Assembly (NCBI GenBank): GCA_947164795.1
Contig: CAMUXV010000004.1
Location: 1-52,294, forward strand
From: an uncultured Caryophanales bacterium
Lineage (GTDB): Bacteria > Bacillota_I > Bacilli_A > RF39 > UBA660
Length of the DNA: 52,294 nucleotides
Reading direction: 5' to 3'
Part shown: in pieces, positions 20,467 through 30,040 of the stretch
Numbering within the stretch: the first letter of the stretch is position 1
Layout of the letters: each line of letters begins with the position of its first letter
The notes under the pieces: generated by a model
What the model saw: the letters and a program-made list of their open reading frames with translations, nothing else
Told to the model about the DNA's origin: nothing
Database searches by the model: none
Position numbers and translations under genes: made by a program

Positions 20467-20687
20467 TTTGGTACAGGATCATAGCAATACTCTTTTTTAT
20501 TAAATGGATTACATCTAAGTAATCTTTTTATTCCTAAGTATAATCCTTTAAATAAACCATGTATTTGTAGTGCTTCAATCATGTAGTTAGAACAAGTTGG
20601 AATGTATCTGCAACTATCATGGGATTTAAAAGGAATAGTTTGATATTTTTTTATTATTCTTATTAATATATTTTTCATGTCAATCAC
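20454..20687 (-). CDS. yidD: membrane protein insertion efficiency factor YidD
   Basis: [30 protein letters not shown]. Confidence 0.95.
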   Translation of the reverse strand: MIDMKNILIRIIKKYQTIPFKSHDSCRYIPTCSNYMIEALQIHGLFKGLYLGIKRLLRCNPFNKKEYCYDPVPKKTE

Positions 20688-20707
20688 ATAATTATTTTAA
20701 CATAATA

Positions 20708-21637
20708 CTAGGCATTTGACAAACTTCCCTCAGTAACTTTATTTAATCTTTTTAACGATACAATAAAGCTTTGATAATCGGCGGTAATAGTTCCTAAAAC
20801 TTCAAAATTCGCTATTATTTTTGCATAATAACTATATATTAAAAGTATTGTTCCTATTTCAATACTACCTATGCTCACTAGATATATTGAATATAGTATT
20901 ATTAAATACCTTGATACTTCTATTAGTCCCAAAACTATAAGTATTATTCTTTGAATAAATACATTATATTTTAAATTGTTTTTTAAATATGTCTTATTGT
21001 CTTTATTAAATAGGTTAGTTATACTATTTATATCATTCTTTTGACTAGTAATTGATGAATATAATTTATGTAGCATTATAGTTTTATTATCTAGGGATGT
21101 TTTTCTTTTTATATTTAGTTCCTGGACCTTCTTTCCATATTTTATATAGACAATAATAAGAATACTAGACACTATAATTGTAAAAAAGAAGATTAGAATG
21201 TTAAAACTCAAGAAATATGAATATATGATAAAGAACTCAACTGCTTGAAATACTCTTGTTACTAAATTCACTATAAAGTTACATATTATATCAATATCAT
21301 TATTTAATATATTAGTATATTCTCCTAAGTTTATATTATCAATATCTTTAGTTTTTGATATAGTGATATTAGTATACTCTGTATATAGTTTATTGTAGAA
21401 TCTATACCATGATTTTTGATTAAAGTAGGACCATAAATAGTAAAAAATAGATAATAATAATGTAATTATTATTAGGTGATAACCTATTTTAAATTTTCCT
21501 TCTGTTACTTCATTGATAGTATTACTCCAAAAAGCTGGTATAATTAAAGCTAATCCTTGAATAAAAAGAGAAGTAATTATTTTATATATTACTTCTCTTT
21601 TGCAATTTCTAATTATTTTCTTTACACTTACCAGCAT
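20708..21637 (-). CDS. ABC exporter transmembrane domain only (no nucleotide-binding domain)
   Basis: six-TM ABC type-1 fold, ends SFIVSLKRLNKVTE where an NBD would begin; no Walker motifs. Confidence 0.7.
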   Translation of the reverse strand: MLVSVKKIIRNCKREVIYKIITSLFIQGLALIIPAFWSNTINEVTEGKFKIGYHLIIITLLLSIFYYLWSYFNQKSWYRFYNKLYTEYTNITISKTKDIDNINLGEYTNILNNDIDIICNFIVNLVTRVFQAVEFFIIYSYFLSFNILIFFFTIIVSSILIIVYIKYGKKVQELNIKRKTSLDNKTIMLHKLYSSITSQKNDINSITNLFNKDNKTYLKNNLKYNVFIQRIILIVLGLIEVSRYLIILYSIYLVSIGSIEIGTILLIYSYYAKIIANFEVLGTITADYQSFIVSLKRLNKVTEGSLSNA

Positions 21638-22199
21638 ATTTATTCTCCTTTAGAATAACAATGCTACCATTTTCAATGCCATTATTTATTGCATCATCCT
21701 TGTTAATATGAAAGGCCAAAGCATAGTTATCCGCTATTTTGATATGGACATTATCAAAAATTATATTATTATATTGAACATTCACTGTTTCATCTTCTTT
21801 AAATTTTTTATTGTCCTTACTATTAATATGGATATGCCTGTTGGCAATTATACATATATTATCTTTAGTTATTTCTCCTTTTGGACCTATTATAGTTATT
21901 CTTTCAGAATTATCTAAATCTCCAGAATTTCTAATTGGAGGATTTATTCCAAAATATTCTCTATCAATATCTAATACTTCTACTTGAGTATAATTTCTTT
22001 CTGGTCCTACAATTCGCACATTTTCTTTAATATTCTTATCGGTTTTTAATGAGACTGTTTCCTCAGTGGCAAATTGTCCTGGTTGATCTAAATAATTTCT
22101 TGGGGTCAGTTTATAATTTGTTCCAAATAAAATGTCTACATCTTCCCTTGTTAAATGTACATGTCTATTTGAAATTCCTGTTTTTATTCTCATATACAC
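21609..22199 (-). CDS. pduL: phosphate propanoyltransferase / phosphotransacylase PduL
   Basis: SNRHVHLTREDVD, RIVGPERNYTQVEV, ANRHIHIN. Confidence 0.92.
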   Translation of the reverse strand: MYMRIKTGISNRHVHLTREDVDILFGTNYKLTPRNYLDQPGQFATEETVSLKTDKNIKENVRIVGPERNYTQVEVLDIDREYFGINPPIRNSGDLDNSERITIIGPKGEITKDNICIIANRHIHINSKDNKKFKEDETVNVQYNNIIFDNVHIKIADNYALAFHINKDDAINNGIENGSIVILKENKYAGKCKENN

Positions 22200-22292
22200 T
22201 CCTTTATTTAATTATAGTTTTTATTTTTTTAAATGTAAATATCTTATTTCATTTTTTTTAGTTATAGTGTCAAATGTAAGTCATATATTTTA

Positions 22293-22676
22293 ATGGAGAT
22301 GATTATATTGAATAATAATGGTTATTATCAAAATCCTATTTTTCCAGGTGCAGGGCTTGAAAATAATGCAATACCAAATCAGCAATCTATACCAGGTTAT
22401 GAAAATAGTCAGGTGGAAATTAATCCATCAAATATGGAGCAGTCTTATATTGAAAATATTTTAAGGTTAAATAAAGGAAAAAAAGCAAAGTTTTATGTCA
22501 CTATTCCAGGCTCTGATGAATATCAAAACAAAATATTTGAAGGAATTATTGAGCAGTCCGGAAGGGATCATATTATAATTTCTAATCCTAATGGAGAATG
22601 GTATTTAATACTTATGATATATCTCGATTTTGTTACTTTTGATGAGCCAATTAATTATATAAAAGATTTTAAATAA
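22293..22676 (+). CDS. gerQ: spore coat protein GerQ
   Basis: QSYIENILRLNKGK, FEGIIEQSGRDHIIISNPNGEWYLILMIYLDFVTFDEPINY. A TTG start at 22308 has better SD spacing. Confidence 0.85.
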   Translation: MEMIILNNNGYYQNPIFPGAGLENNAIPNQQSIPGYENSQVEINPSNMEQSYIENILRLNKGKKAKFYVTIPGSDEYQNKIFEGIIEQSGRDHIIISNPNGEWYLILMIYLDFVTFDEPINYIKDFK

Positions 22677-22695
22677 TACTTTTTATGTATTATTT
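22671..22695 (+). terminator. terminator of gerQ including its stop codon
   Basis: AAATAATAC TTTTTAT GTATTATTT + T-run. Confidence 0.65.
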
Positions 22696-22746
22696 TTTTT
22701 TATCAATTGAAAAATGATGTACTTTTTGATATAATTATTTTAGGAT

Positions 22747-23304
22747 GTGGTTAGTGTGGAAATATTATTAATTGTGATTTTAGTAATTATATTAATTTTT
22801 TGTGGTATATCTATTTTTTATGCCTCTGTCTATAATAGATTTCAAGATTATATTATCAGGATTAATGAAGTTGAAAGTATAATTGATAATAATCTTAGAA
22901 AAAAGTATGATCTAATTAATAGAGCCATTCCAATTATTAAAAGTAATATTCCAAAGGATATGGAAGTATTTGAAGAAATAGTTAAACTCAGAAGTAGAAA
23001 ATTAAGTAATTTTGAATTATACAGAGTACTAGAAAGAAGTTCAAATGAACTTAGTACATTAAAGGGAGAATTTCCCGATATAGATAAAAGTGCAGAAATA
23101 AAAAAAATACAAAGTAGTATAATAGATATTGATAATACCATTGGGGAAGCCACCTCATATTATAATGATAATATTTCAATTTATAATAAACTTCTCAAAA
23201 AATTTCCATCAAATATTGTTGCTACTTTTTGTAAGTATAAAGAAAAACTTTTCTTTGACAGAAAAGATATGAGTGATGAAGATTATAATGATTTCAAATT
23301 ATAA
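22747..23304 (+). CDS. LemA family protein
   Basis: N-terminal TM, YNRFQDYIIRINEVESIIDNNLRKKYDLI; LemA-like helical organisation. Confidence 0.8.
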   Translation: MVSVEILLIVILVIILIFCGISIFYASVYNRFQDYIIRINEVESIIDNNLRKKYDLINRAIPIIKSNIPKDMEVFEEIVKLRSRKLSNFELYRVLERSSNELSTLKGEFPDIDKSAEIKKIQSSIIDIDNTIGEATSYYNDNISIYNKLLKKFPSNIVATFCKYKEKLFFDRKDMSDEDYNDFKL

Positions 23305-23311
23305 TCTTTTT
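23281..23311 (+). terminator. terminator formed by last codons of LemA gene
   Basis: GATTATAAT...ATTATAATCTTTTT. Confidence 0.65.
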
Positions 23312-23978
23312 ATTTTACATTAAAGTTTATTTCTTTTAAATTGTTTTTCTTTAAAAAATCATTTGTACGGGAAAATGGTCTACTTCCAAAGAAATCATAA
23401 TTACAAGAAAAAGGAGAAGGATGAGATGATTCTATTATTAAATGTTTTGAATTGGTAATGAGACTCTTTTTACTCTTAGCAAAATTTCCCCATAATATAA
23501 ATACTACTGGAGTTTGTTTTTCATTTATTTTGCTTATTATAGCATCAGTAAATTTTTCCCAACCTAAATTTTTATGGGATGCTGGTTTATCTTTTTCAAC
23601 AGTTAAAACTGAATTTAAAAGTAATACTCCTTCTTTGGCCCAACAAGTTAAATCTCCTTCTTTTGGAATATTTATTCCTAGGTCACTATGTAATTCTTTA
23701 TATATATTTTGAAGTGACGGTGGTAGTTTTACTCCATCATTTACGGAAAATGCTAGGCCATTAGCTTCCCCTATTCCATGATAAGGATCTTGTCCTAATA
23801 TAACTGCTTTTACATTATCATAATCTGTTAATGATAATGCTCTTAAAATATAATTTTTTGGTGGGAAGATAGTTCTTTCTTTATAGGCTTTATTTATATA
23901 TTTAACTATGTTTATAAAATATTCTTTATGATACTCTTCATCTAGAATTTCATCCCAATGATTTCCTATTAACTGCAT
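23310..23978 (-). CDS. ung: uracil-DNA glycosylase
   Basis: VILGQDPYHGIGEANGLAFSV, LLLNSVLTVEKDKPASH, SSHPSPFS. Confidence 0.97.
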   Translation of the reverse strand: MQLIGNHWDEILDEEYHKEYFINIVKYINKAYKERTIFPPKNYILRALSLTDYDNVKAVILGQDPYHGIGEANGLAFSVNDGVKLPPSLQNIYKELHSDLGINIPKEGDLTCWAKEGVLLLNSVLTVEKDKPASHKNLGWEKFTDAIISKINEKQTPVVFILWGNFAKSKKSLITNSKHLIIESSHPSPFSCNYDFFGSRPFSRTNDFLKKNNLKEINFNVK

Positions 23979-23988
23979 AAATTACTCC

Positions 23989-24423
23989 TTAATTATTAAA
24001 GCATTCCTCTTCGGGTATATTAATATTAAATGTTGTTTTTGAATGTTCTCCAACTACTTTTGTTATAGTAATATTGCAATTACTAATATCTTTGCTATTT
24101 TTAGGATTTGTTATAGAATTATTATTACCACTTGCTTTTAATATACCAAGCTCTACTAATTTTCCTAGAGTTACATTTGAAGTATTACCACTTATACTAC
24201 AGGCTAAATGTCCATATTTAGTTGTATCTGATAAATCACCATGTTCACATTCTTGATAATAGTTTTCTCCTGCTACTCTAATGTTTTCAATTAACAAATC
24301 ATAGCTTTTATTTTTACTTTTATTAAATAACTTTATAACGCTCGGGGCCACTATTACAGCTACTATAGCTATTACCACTATTATAGCTAGTAATTCTATT
24401 AGAGTAAAACCTTTTTTATTCAT
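23989..24423 (-). CDS. type IV pilin-like (prepilin N-methylation) protein
   Basis: MNKKG|FTLIELLAIIVVIAIVAVIVAPS. Confidence 0.9.
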   Translation of the reverse strand: MNKKGFTLIELLAIIVVIAIVAVIVAPSVIKLFNKSKNKSYDLLIENIRVAGENYYQECEHGDLSDTTKYGHLACSISGNTSNVTLGKLVELGILKASGNNNSITNPKNSKDISNCNITITKVVGEHSKTTFNINIPEEECFNN

Positions 24424-24461
24424 TTATATCACCTGTAATAATTATAATATATTAATTATTT

Positions 24462-24722
24462 TTATACAAGTGGTTTATTTTTATCATCAAATTTATCTCT
24501 AATTAAAATTATATCATCGCCTATTTTAGCTATTTGTTTCCACTCTATTTGATATTCTTCTCTCCCTGCAAATCTTCTAATATGTTTTTCTTCTAATACT
24601 AGACTTTTTATATTACCTGCTGTATCTAAGATAACGTCTATTATTATTCCTAGTCTTTTCCCAGTATTCATATTTATTATTTCTTTCTTCTGAAGATCAG
24701 ATAATCTCATACTTATCACCAC
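24462..24722 (-). CDS. YlmC/YmxH family PRC-barrel sporulation-associated protein
   Basis: MRLSDLQKKEIINMNTGKRLGIIIDVILDTAGNIKSLVLEE. Confidence 0.88.
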   Translation of the reverse strand: MVISMRLSDLQKKEIINMNTGKRLGIIIDVILDTAGNIKSLVLEEKHIRRFAGREEYQIEWKQIAKIGDDIILIRDKFDDKNKPLV

Positions 24723-24816
24723 TTAATTATATGATTTTAATTTATTATTAGACATTTTTATACTCGGGCAAACTATAAAGAAGTATTTTTTTTAAAAGCA
24801 AGACAATATATGAAAA

Positions 24817-24870
24817 AAGAATACTATATTAAAGTGTCCAAAATGGGGTTCACTTCATATTAATATTCTT
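24817..24870 (-). terminator. long imperfect terminator hairpin at 3' end of kinase ORF
   Basis: 20-nt imperfect arms AAGAATATTAATATGAAGTG / CACTTTAATATAGTATTCTT then TTTTTT on minus strand. Confidence 0.6.
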
Positions 24871-26000
24871 TTTTTAATTTCATTGCTTTTTCTATATTTT
24901 TCATAACTTTGTAATATATAATTATTCATATAATCAAGTTTTTTTTCTATATCCTTTACCAAGGCTATCTGATTTCTTGCTCTATCAAGGTTATGTGTAT
25001 CATAATCTATTTTAAAATATGTATCACCATTTATATAGTCATTTAGGAATCTAATAGCAAGTTCTAATGTTATTATACGAATTGACTCTGCCATTAGGCT
25101 TACTTCTTCATATTTTAGATATGGTGCCATTTCACTTAAATAGCCATTGGTGTATGCTTTAAATAAGTCTAAATCTATTGATACTTTTTTCAAGTTTTTC
25201 TCATCTTCGGAAACTGTCGATGCAGTTGATCTTATACCATCACCATAATCAAATAACATGCTACCTGGCATAACAGTATCTAAATCTATTACTGCGAGAA
25301 AATCTCCCGTATCTTTATTCATCATTACGTTATTTACCTTTGTATCATTATGAGTGACTCTAAGTGGTATTTCTCCTTCTTTTAAATCATCCATTATTAA
25401 CGAGCAAACATCTTCTCTCATCAAAATAAATACTATTTCTTTTGCTACTTCTATTACTCTTCCTTCTGAATCAAATTTTATATCGTCCATTAACTTTTTA
25501 TATCTTTCTGGTGTATTATGGAAATCTTTTATTGTCTCTTCTAATTTATTCATAGGATACCCTCTTAGTAATTTTTGAAAATTACCAAAAGCTTTTCCTG
25601 TATTAAATACTATATCTTTATTCACTGATTGGTCATAAGATATTGAATCATCGATATATTCATAAATACGATAATATTCCCTAGTATCGGAATCATTTGT
25701 TATGTAACATAGTGATTTTCCATCTTTGGTTTTAACTACTTCAAGCACTCTGTGAGTAGTATCTCCCACTTTAATCATCTGTTTTTTTAGGTATGTTGTT
25801 ACACCTTCAATATTTTTCATAAGTTTATATGGTTCAGTAAATACTTTAGTATTTATTTTTTGTATTAGATATTTTTTTTCTGAGCCATCTTTTTGTTTAA
25901 AGGTAGCAACATAAGTTTTATTTATGATTCCGGAATTTTTTTTCTTTAAATCTATTAGTTCCCCCTCTATATTAAATTTTTCTAATATTTGTTCTATCAT
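24855..26000 (-). CDS. aminoglycoside phosphotransferase-fold sugar kinase (N-acetylhexosamine 1-kinase-like)
   Basis: RVTHNDTKVNNVMMNKDTGDFLAVIDLDTVMPGSMLFDYGDGIR. Confidence 0.85.
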   Translation of the reverse strand: MIEQILEKFNIEGELIDLKKKNSGIINKTYVATFKQKDGSEKKYLIQKINTKVFTEPYKLMKNIEGVTTYLKKQMIKVGDTTHRVLEVVKTKDGKSLCYITNDSDTREYYRIYEYIDDSISYDQSVNKDIVFNTGKAFGNFQKLLRGYPMNKLEETIKDFHNTPERYKKLMDDIKFDSEGRVIEVAKEIVFILMREDVCSLIMDDLKEGEIPLRVTHNDTKVNNVMMNKDTGDFLAVIDLDTVMPGSMLFDYGDGIRSTASTVSEDEKNLKKVSIDLDLFKAYTNGYLSEMAPYLKYEEVSLMAESIRIITLELAIRFLNDYINGDTYFKIDYDTHNLDRARNQIALVKDIEKKLDYMNNYILQSYEKYRKSNEIKKRILI

Positions 26001-26048
26001 TTAAACCACCTAATATTATTATACTAGTTTTTATACTTTTTATCTACC

Positions 26049-26846
26049 CTACTTGACATGTTTTTTTAATGTTTTAATAGCATTTTTTTCTATTCTAGAT
26101 ATTTGAGCTTGAGATATACCTAATTCTTCTGCTATTTCCATTTGTGTTTTTCCTATAACAAATCTTTCTTTTAAAATACTTATTTCTCTTTCTTTCAAAT
26201 CACATATGGCTTTATCTAAAGCGAGTCTACTTTCAAGGCCATATTCATCTTCTTTATTTGCTATTTGATCAAAGAGATAGATAGTATCTCCCCCATCATT
26301 ATAGATTGGTTCATACATACTTACTGGTTCCCTAAGTGAATCCAAAGCATTGGCTATATCATATTCAGTGACTCCTAATTGTTTTGCTATTTCACAATTT
26401 GATGGCTCTTTTCCATTATTTGATAACTCTTCTTTTATCTTTAATGTTTTATAAGCTAGATCCTTAATGCTTCTCGATATTCTAATAGTATTATTATCTC
26501 TTAAATATCTTTTTATTTCTCCCTCAATCATAGGACAAGCATATGTTGATAATTTTACATCATATGATATATCAAAATTATCTATTGCTTTTACTAATCC
26601 TAGACAACCAACTTGAAATAAGTCATCTAAATTATCTACTTTTCCAGTGAATTTTCTCAATATGCTTAATACTAATTTTAAATTACCATTTATTAAATCC
26701 TCTCTAGCAAAAGGATCGCCATCTTTCATTTTTTTAAACAACTCCGACATTTCTTCAGTTGTTAAAACTTTTATATTGGCAGTATTCACACCCGTTAGTT
26801 CAACTTTATGACGTGACATAACAAAAAATTCTCCTTTCACATTCAT
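26049..26846 (-). CDS. sigG: RNA polymerase sporulation sigma factor SigG
   Basis: MSRHKVELTGVNTANIKVLTTEEM N-terminus, region 2/3/4 motifs. True start likely 26819. Confidence 0.93.
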   Translation of the reverse strand: MNVKGEFFVMSRHKVELTGVNTANIKVLTTEEMSELFKKMKDGDPFAREDLINGNLKLVLSILRKFTGKVDNLDDLFQVGCLGLVKAIDNFDISYDVKLSTYACPMIEGEIKRYLRDNNTIRISRSIKDLAYKTLKIKEELSNNGKEPSNCEIAKQLGVTEYDIANALDSLREPVSMYEPIYNDGGDTIYLFDQIANKEDEYGLESRLALDKAICDLKEREISILKERFVIGKTQMEIAEELGISQAQISRIEKNAIKTLKKHVK

Positions 26847-26874
26847 TATGAATATTTAAAGAGAATTTTAAACA

Positions 26875-27825
26875 TTATTCTTTTTCTTTATATATTTTTA
26901 ATATTCTATTAAATTCCTCTGGTACCGGTGCAGTAAACTTCATATATTCTTTAGTTGTTGGATGAACAAATTCTAATTTTTCAGCATGAAGCATCTGCCC
27001 AAATTTAGGATTTATTAATTTTCTTCTTCCATATACGGGGTCATTTACAACAGGATGCCCGATATAGCTTAAATGTACTCTTATTTGATGTGTTCTTCCC
27101 GTTTCTAATTTGCATCTAATTAAAGTTGCATCAGAATATCTTTCAAGAACTCTTAGATGAGTAACGGCTTCTTTAGAGTTATCTCCTGTTACACACATTT
27201 TTTTTCGATTATGAATGTCTCTTCCTATTGGAGCATCAATAGTAGCGGTATCTTCTTTTATTATTCCCTCCACTAAAGCAATATATTCACGGACTACTTC
27301 TTTCTTCTGAATTGCCTCCGCTAAAATATTATGAGCTTTATCATTTTTAGCTACAAGTAATAATCCTGAAGTATCAGCGTCTATTCTATGTACTATTCCT
27401 GGTCTAATATTAGTATTTACTGTACTTAGATTATTAGTGTGATACATAAGTGCATTTACTAGAGTACCTGTATAATTTCCTGGAGCTGGATGTACTACCA
27501 TACCACTAGGTTTATTTACTACGATTAAATCATCATCTTCATAATAAATATCTAATGGTATATTTTCTGGTAAGATATCGGTATTTTCTTCATAATCCTT
27601 TACTTCTATTTGGTCATTTTCTTTTAATGTATAACTATTCTTGATAGTTTTACCATTTACTAATATACAATCATTATCTATCATTTTCTGAATCTTACTT
27701 CTTGTATACTCAGTATTTTCTACTAGAAATTTATCTATTCTTTGTCCTATTGTTATTTCATCAATTATCATCTTCTTTTCTCCTTTCTTAGTTGAATAAT
27801 TAAAATAAGAAAGATTCCTACGCAT
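26875..27825 (-). CDS. rluD: RluD-family 23S rRNA pseudouridine synthase
   Basis: S4 domain, RPGIVHRIDADTSGLLLVAK, GRTHQIRVHL. Confidence 0.95.
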   Translation of the reverse strand: MRRNLSYFNYSTKKGEKKMIIDEITIGQRIDKFLVENTEYTRSKIQKMIDNDCILVNGKTIKNSYTLKENDQIEVKDYEENTDILPENIPLDIYYEDDDLIVVNKPSGMVVHPAPGNYTGTLVNALMYHTNNLSTVNTNIRPGIVHRIDADTSGLLLVAKNDKAHNILAEAIQKKEVVREYIALVEGIIKEDTATIDAPIGRDIHNRKKMCVTGDNSKEAVTHLRVLERYSDATLIRCKLETGRTHQIRVHLSYIGHPVVNDPVYGRRKLINPKFGQMLHAEKLEFVHPTTKEYMKFTAPVPEEFNRILKIYKEKE

Positions 27826-28217
27826 ATTAAAGAATCTGCAATGTTAAATATCGGAAAATTGTATTCAAATATTTTTATTGAAATAAAATCTATTACATAC
27901 CCTCTAAATAATCTATCAATTAAATTACCAAAAGAGCCACCAATTATAAGGGAAAAAGCTAGTATTTCTATCTTACTACAAATATCATTTTTTATTATGT
28001 AATATATTAATCCTCCAATTATTAATAAAGTTATTAATATTAAAAATATTCTTTTTCCTGTAAATATACTAAATGCCGCTCCATTATTTTTTGTATATAT
28101 CAAATAGAAAAAATTTTTTATAACTACTATTTCTTTATCTAAATAATTAATTACAGTATATTTTGACGCTTGATCTAATAACATAAATATTATTGATAAG
28201 ATAGTTATTAACAGCAT
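27768..28217 (-). CDS. lspA: lipoprotein signal peptidase II
   Basis: NNGAAFSIF, GGSFGNLIDRLFRGYVIDFI, FNIADS. Confidence 0.96.
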   Translation of the reverse strand: MLLITILSIIFMLLDQASKYTVINYLDKEIVVIKNFFYLIYTKNNGAAFSIFTGKRIFLILITLLIIGGLIYYIIKNDICSKIEILAFSLIIGGSFGNLIDRLFRGYVIDFISIKIFEYNFPIFNIADSLICVGIFLILIIQLRKEKRR

Positions 28218-28223
28218 TAATTA

Positions 28224-28742
28224 TCACTCCCAGACACAGGTATTTACTATATATGAATTTGCATTTCCATCTAAATATTCGTCGATATAATCTATAGTAA
28301 TACAGTCTAGACTATAGGCTTTTATTTTATGGCAGTATACAAAATCACTATCTCTATATATTTCAATATTAGCATTTATATTACATGCTTTATCTTTATT
28401 ATTTGGATTAATGTAATCACTATTACTTATAAGATTTTCTTCTATCAAATTATTTATAGTTATATTTCTATTAATACCAACAGATACCGTTTTTTCTTGT
28501 CCTGGCTTAATAAATTCAATTTCCCCATTATCACTTGTATAATTAGAAAATAGTATTTCATCACTATTTAATGTAACATAACTATCTATCATTTGCGATA
28601 TTCTTTTTACAAATGTTTCTTCTGCCTTTAATCTGCTTTTTTTATATGCAGCAATACTATTTGGTATTGCTATTACTAAAACTATAGCCATTATTACTAT
28701 AACTGCAAGTAGTTCTATTAGAGTAAAACCTTTTCTATTCAT
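28224..28742 (-). CDS. type IV pilin-like (prepilin N-methylation) protein
   Basis: MNRKG|FTLIELLAVIVIMAIVLVIAIPN. Confidence 0.9.
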   Translation of the reverse strand: MNRKGFTLIELLAVIVIMAIVLVIAIPNSIAAYKKSRLKAEETFVKRISQMIDSYVTLNSDEILFSNYTSDNGEIEFIKPGQEKTVSVGINRNITINNLIEENLISNSDYINPNNKDKACNINANIEIYRDSDFVYCHKIKAYSLDCITIDYIDEYLDGNANSYIVNTCVWE

Positions 28743-28845
28743 ATTTATTTCCTCCAGTTATATTGTATCATTATCTTACTTTTTTATCAATAATAGGCTT
28801 GATATTTTTAATGTTTATATTTATAATGGTTTTATGGTGAATTAA

Positions 28846-29163
28846 ATGAAATTAATATTTAATGATAAAGAAATAGATTTGATAGAATGTGAATCTTTTT
28901 ATCGTAGATTAAAGGGTTTTATGTTTACTAAAAATATAAACATTGCTCTTTTATTCGATAAATGTAATAGTATTCATACTTTTTTTATGAAAAAGAATAT
29001 TGATGTCATAATGTGTGATAAAGATGATAATATTCTATACTATTATAAAAATCTTGGTAAAAATAAAGTTATTTTACCTAAAAAAGGAGTTAAAAAGGTA
29101 TTTGAAACTCCTAGCGAATATTTTGATATAAAGATTGGTAAAAAAATAATAATTAAAAAGTAA
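28846..29163 (+). CDS. DUF192 family protein
   Basis: RLKGFMFTKNINIALLFDKCNSIHTFFMKKNIDVIMCD. Confidence 0.85.
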   Translation: MKLIFNDKEIDLIECESFYRRLKGFMFTKNINIALLFDKCNSIHTFFMKKNIDVIMCDKDDNILYYYKNLGKNKVILPKKGVKKVFETPSEYFDIKIGKKIIIKK

Positions 29164-29196
29164 GTTAGTTATTATCAATATAACTACTTACTTTTT
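29155..29196. terminator. bidirectional terminator lying inside the 3' ends of two convergent ORFs
   Basis: AAAAAGTAAG-T-TAGTTAT...ATAACTA-CTTACTTTTT; DUF192 stop at 29161, miaA stop at 29165. Confidence 0.7.
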
Positions 29197-30040
29197 CTAT
29201 TGTATTATTAAAATTATTATAATCTGTTTCAAACCATATTACCGGTAATTGATGATTAAAGAAAGTATATTGCCTTTTAGCATAATGTCTTGAATTTTTC
29301 TTAATTTTTTCAATAGCAGTATCTAACGATACATTACCATCAAAATAATCATATAATTCTTTATATCCAATAGCGTTAAGTAATGGTTTAGTTTTGATTC
29401 CCTTAGCATAAAAAGATTTTACTTCTTCTAATAATCCTTCTTTTATCATGATATCTACTCGATTATTTATTTTACAATATAATTGTTGTCTATCTGCTGT
29501 TAGACCAATAAATATTGTATCATATAAAAGTTTGTCCGTTTTGTTTTCGGATATAGATTTGTTATTTTCTTTATAATAGTTTAATGCTCTAATTAATCTT
29601 CTTCTATTATTTTTATCAATATCAATATCTTTATCTAATTTAATTAGTTCATTATATAATTCTTCAGTAGTTAAATTATCATAGGAATTATTTTCTTTTT
29701 CTTCTGATAATTTATAATCATAAAGTGCCGCTTTTATATAAAGACCTGTTCCTCCTACTATGATAGGGGTTTTATTTCTAGATAATATATCTTTAATCAT
29801 TCTTCGACAATCCTGTTGATAATGGTAGATTGTATATTCTTCATCTATATTTTTGATATCAAATAGATGATGCGGAATGCCATTCATTTCCTCCTTGGTT
29901 ACTTTTGCAGAACCAATATTCAATTCCTTATATACTTGAACAGCATCAGCATTTATTATTTCTCCATTGTATCTCTTAGCTAATTCTATGGACATTTTTG
30001 TTTTACCTACTGCAGTTGGCCCGGTTATTACTATTATCAT
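29165..30040 (-). CDS. miaA: tRNA dimethylallyltransferase MiaA
   Basis: ITGPTAVGKTKMSIELA, NADAVQVYKELNIGSAK, VGGTGLYIKA. Confidence 0.97.
   Translation of the reverse strand: MIIVITGPTAVGKTKMSIELAKRYNGEIINADAVQVYKELNIGSAKVTKEEMNGIPHHLFDIKNIDEEYTIYHYQQDCRRMIKDILSRNKTPIIVGGTGLYIKAALYDYKLSEEKENNSYDNLTTEELYNELIKLDKDIDIDKNNRRRLIRALNYYKENNKSISENKTDKLLYDTIFIGLTADRQQLYCKINNRVDIMIKEGLLEEVKSFYAKGIKTKPLLNAIGYKELYDYFDGNVSLDTAIEKIKKNSRHYAKRQYTFFNHQLPVIWFETDYNNFNNTIEKVSSYIDNN

Noticed and set aside
24817-24870. AAGTGTCCAAAATGGGGTTCACTT, resembling an IS3/IS150-type terminal repeat
   Set aside because: It is better explained as the loop region of a 20-nt-arm terminator hairpin with T-run for the kinase gene; no transposase or second end nearby.
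29801-29808. isolated TTCGACAA (0A-box match)
   Set aside because: Lies inside miaA coding sequence with no promoter elements around it; probably chance.
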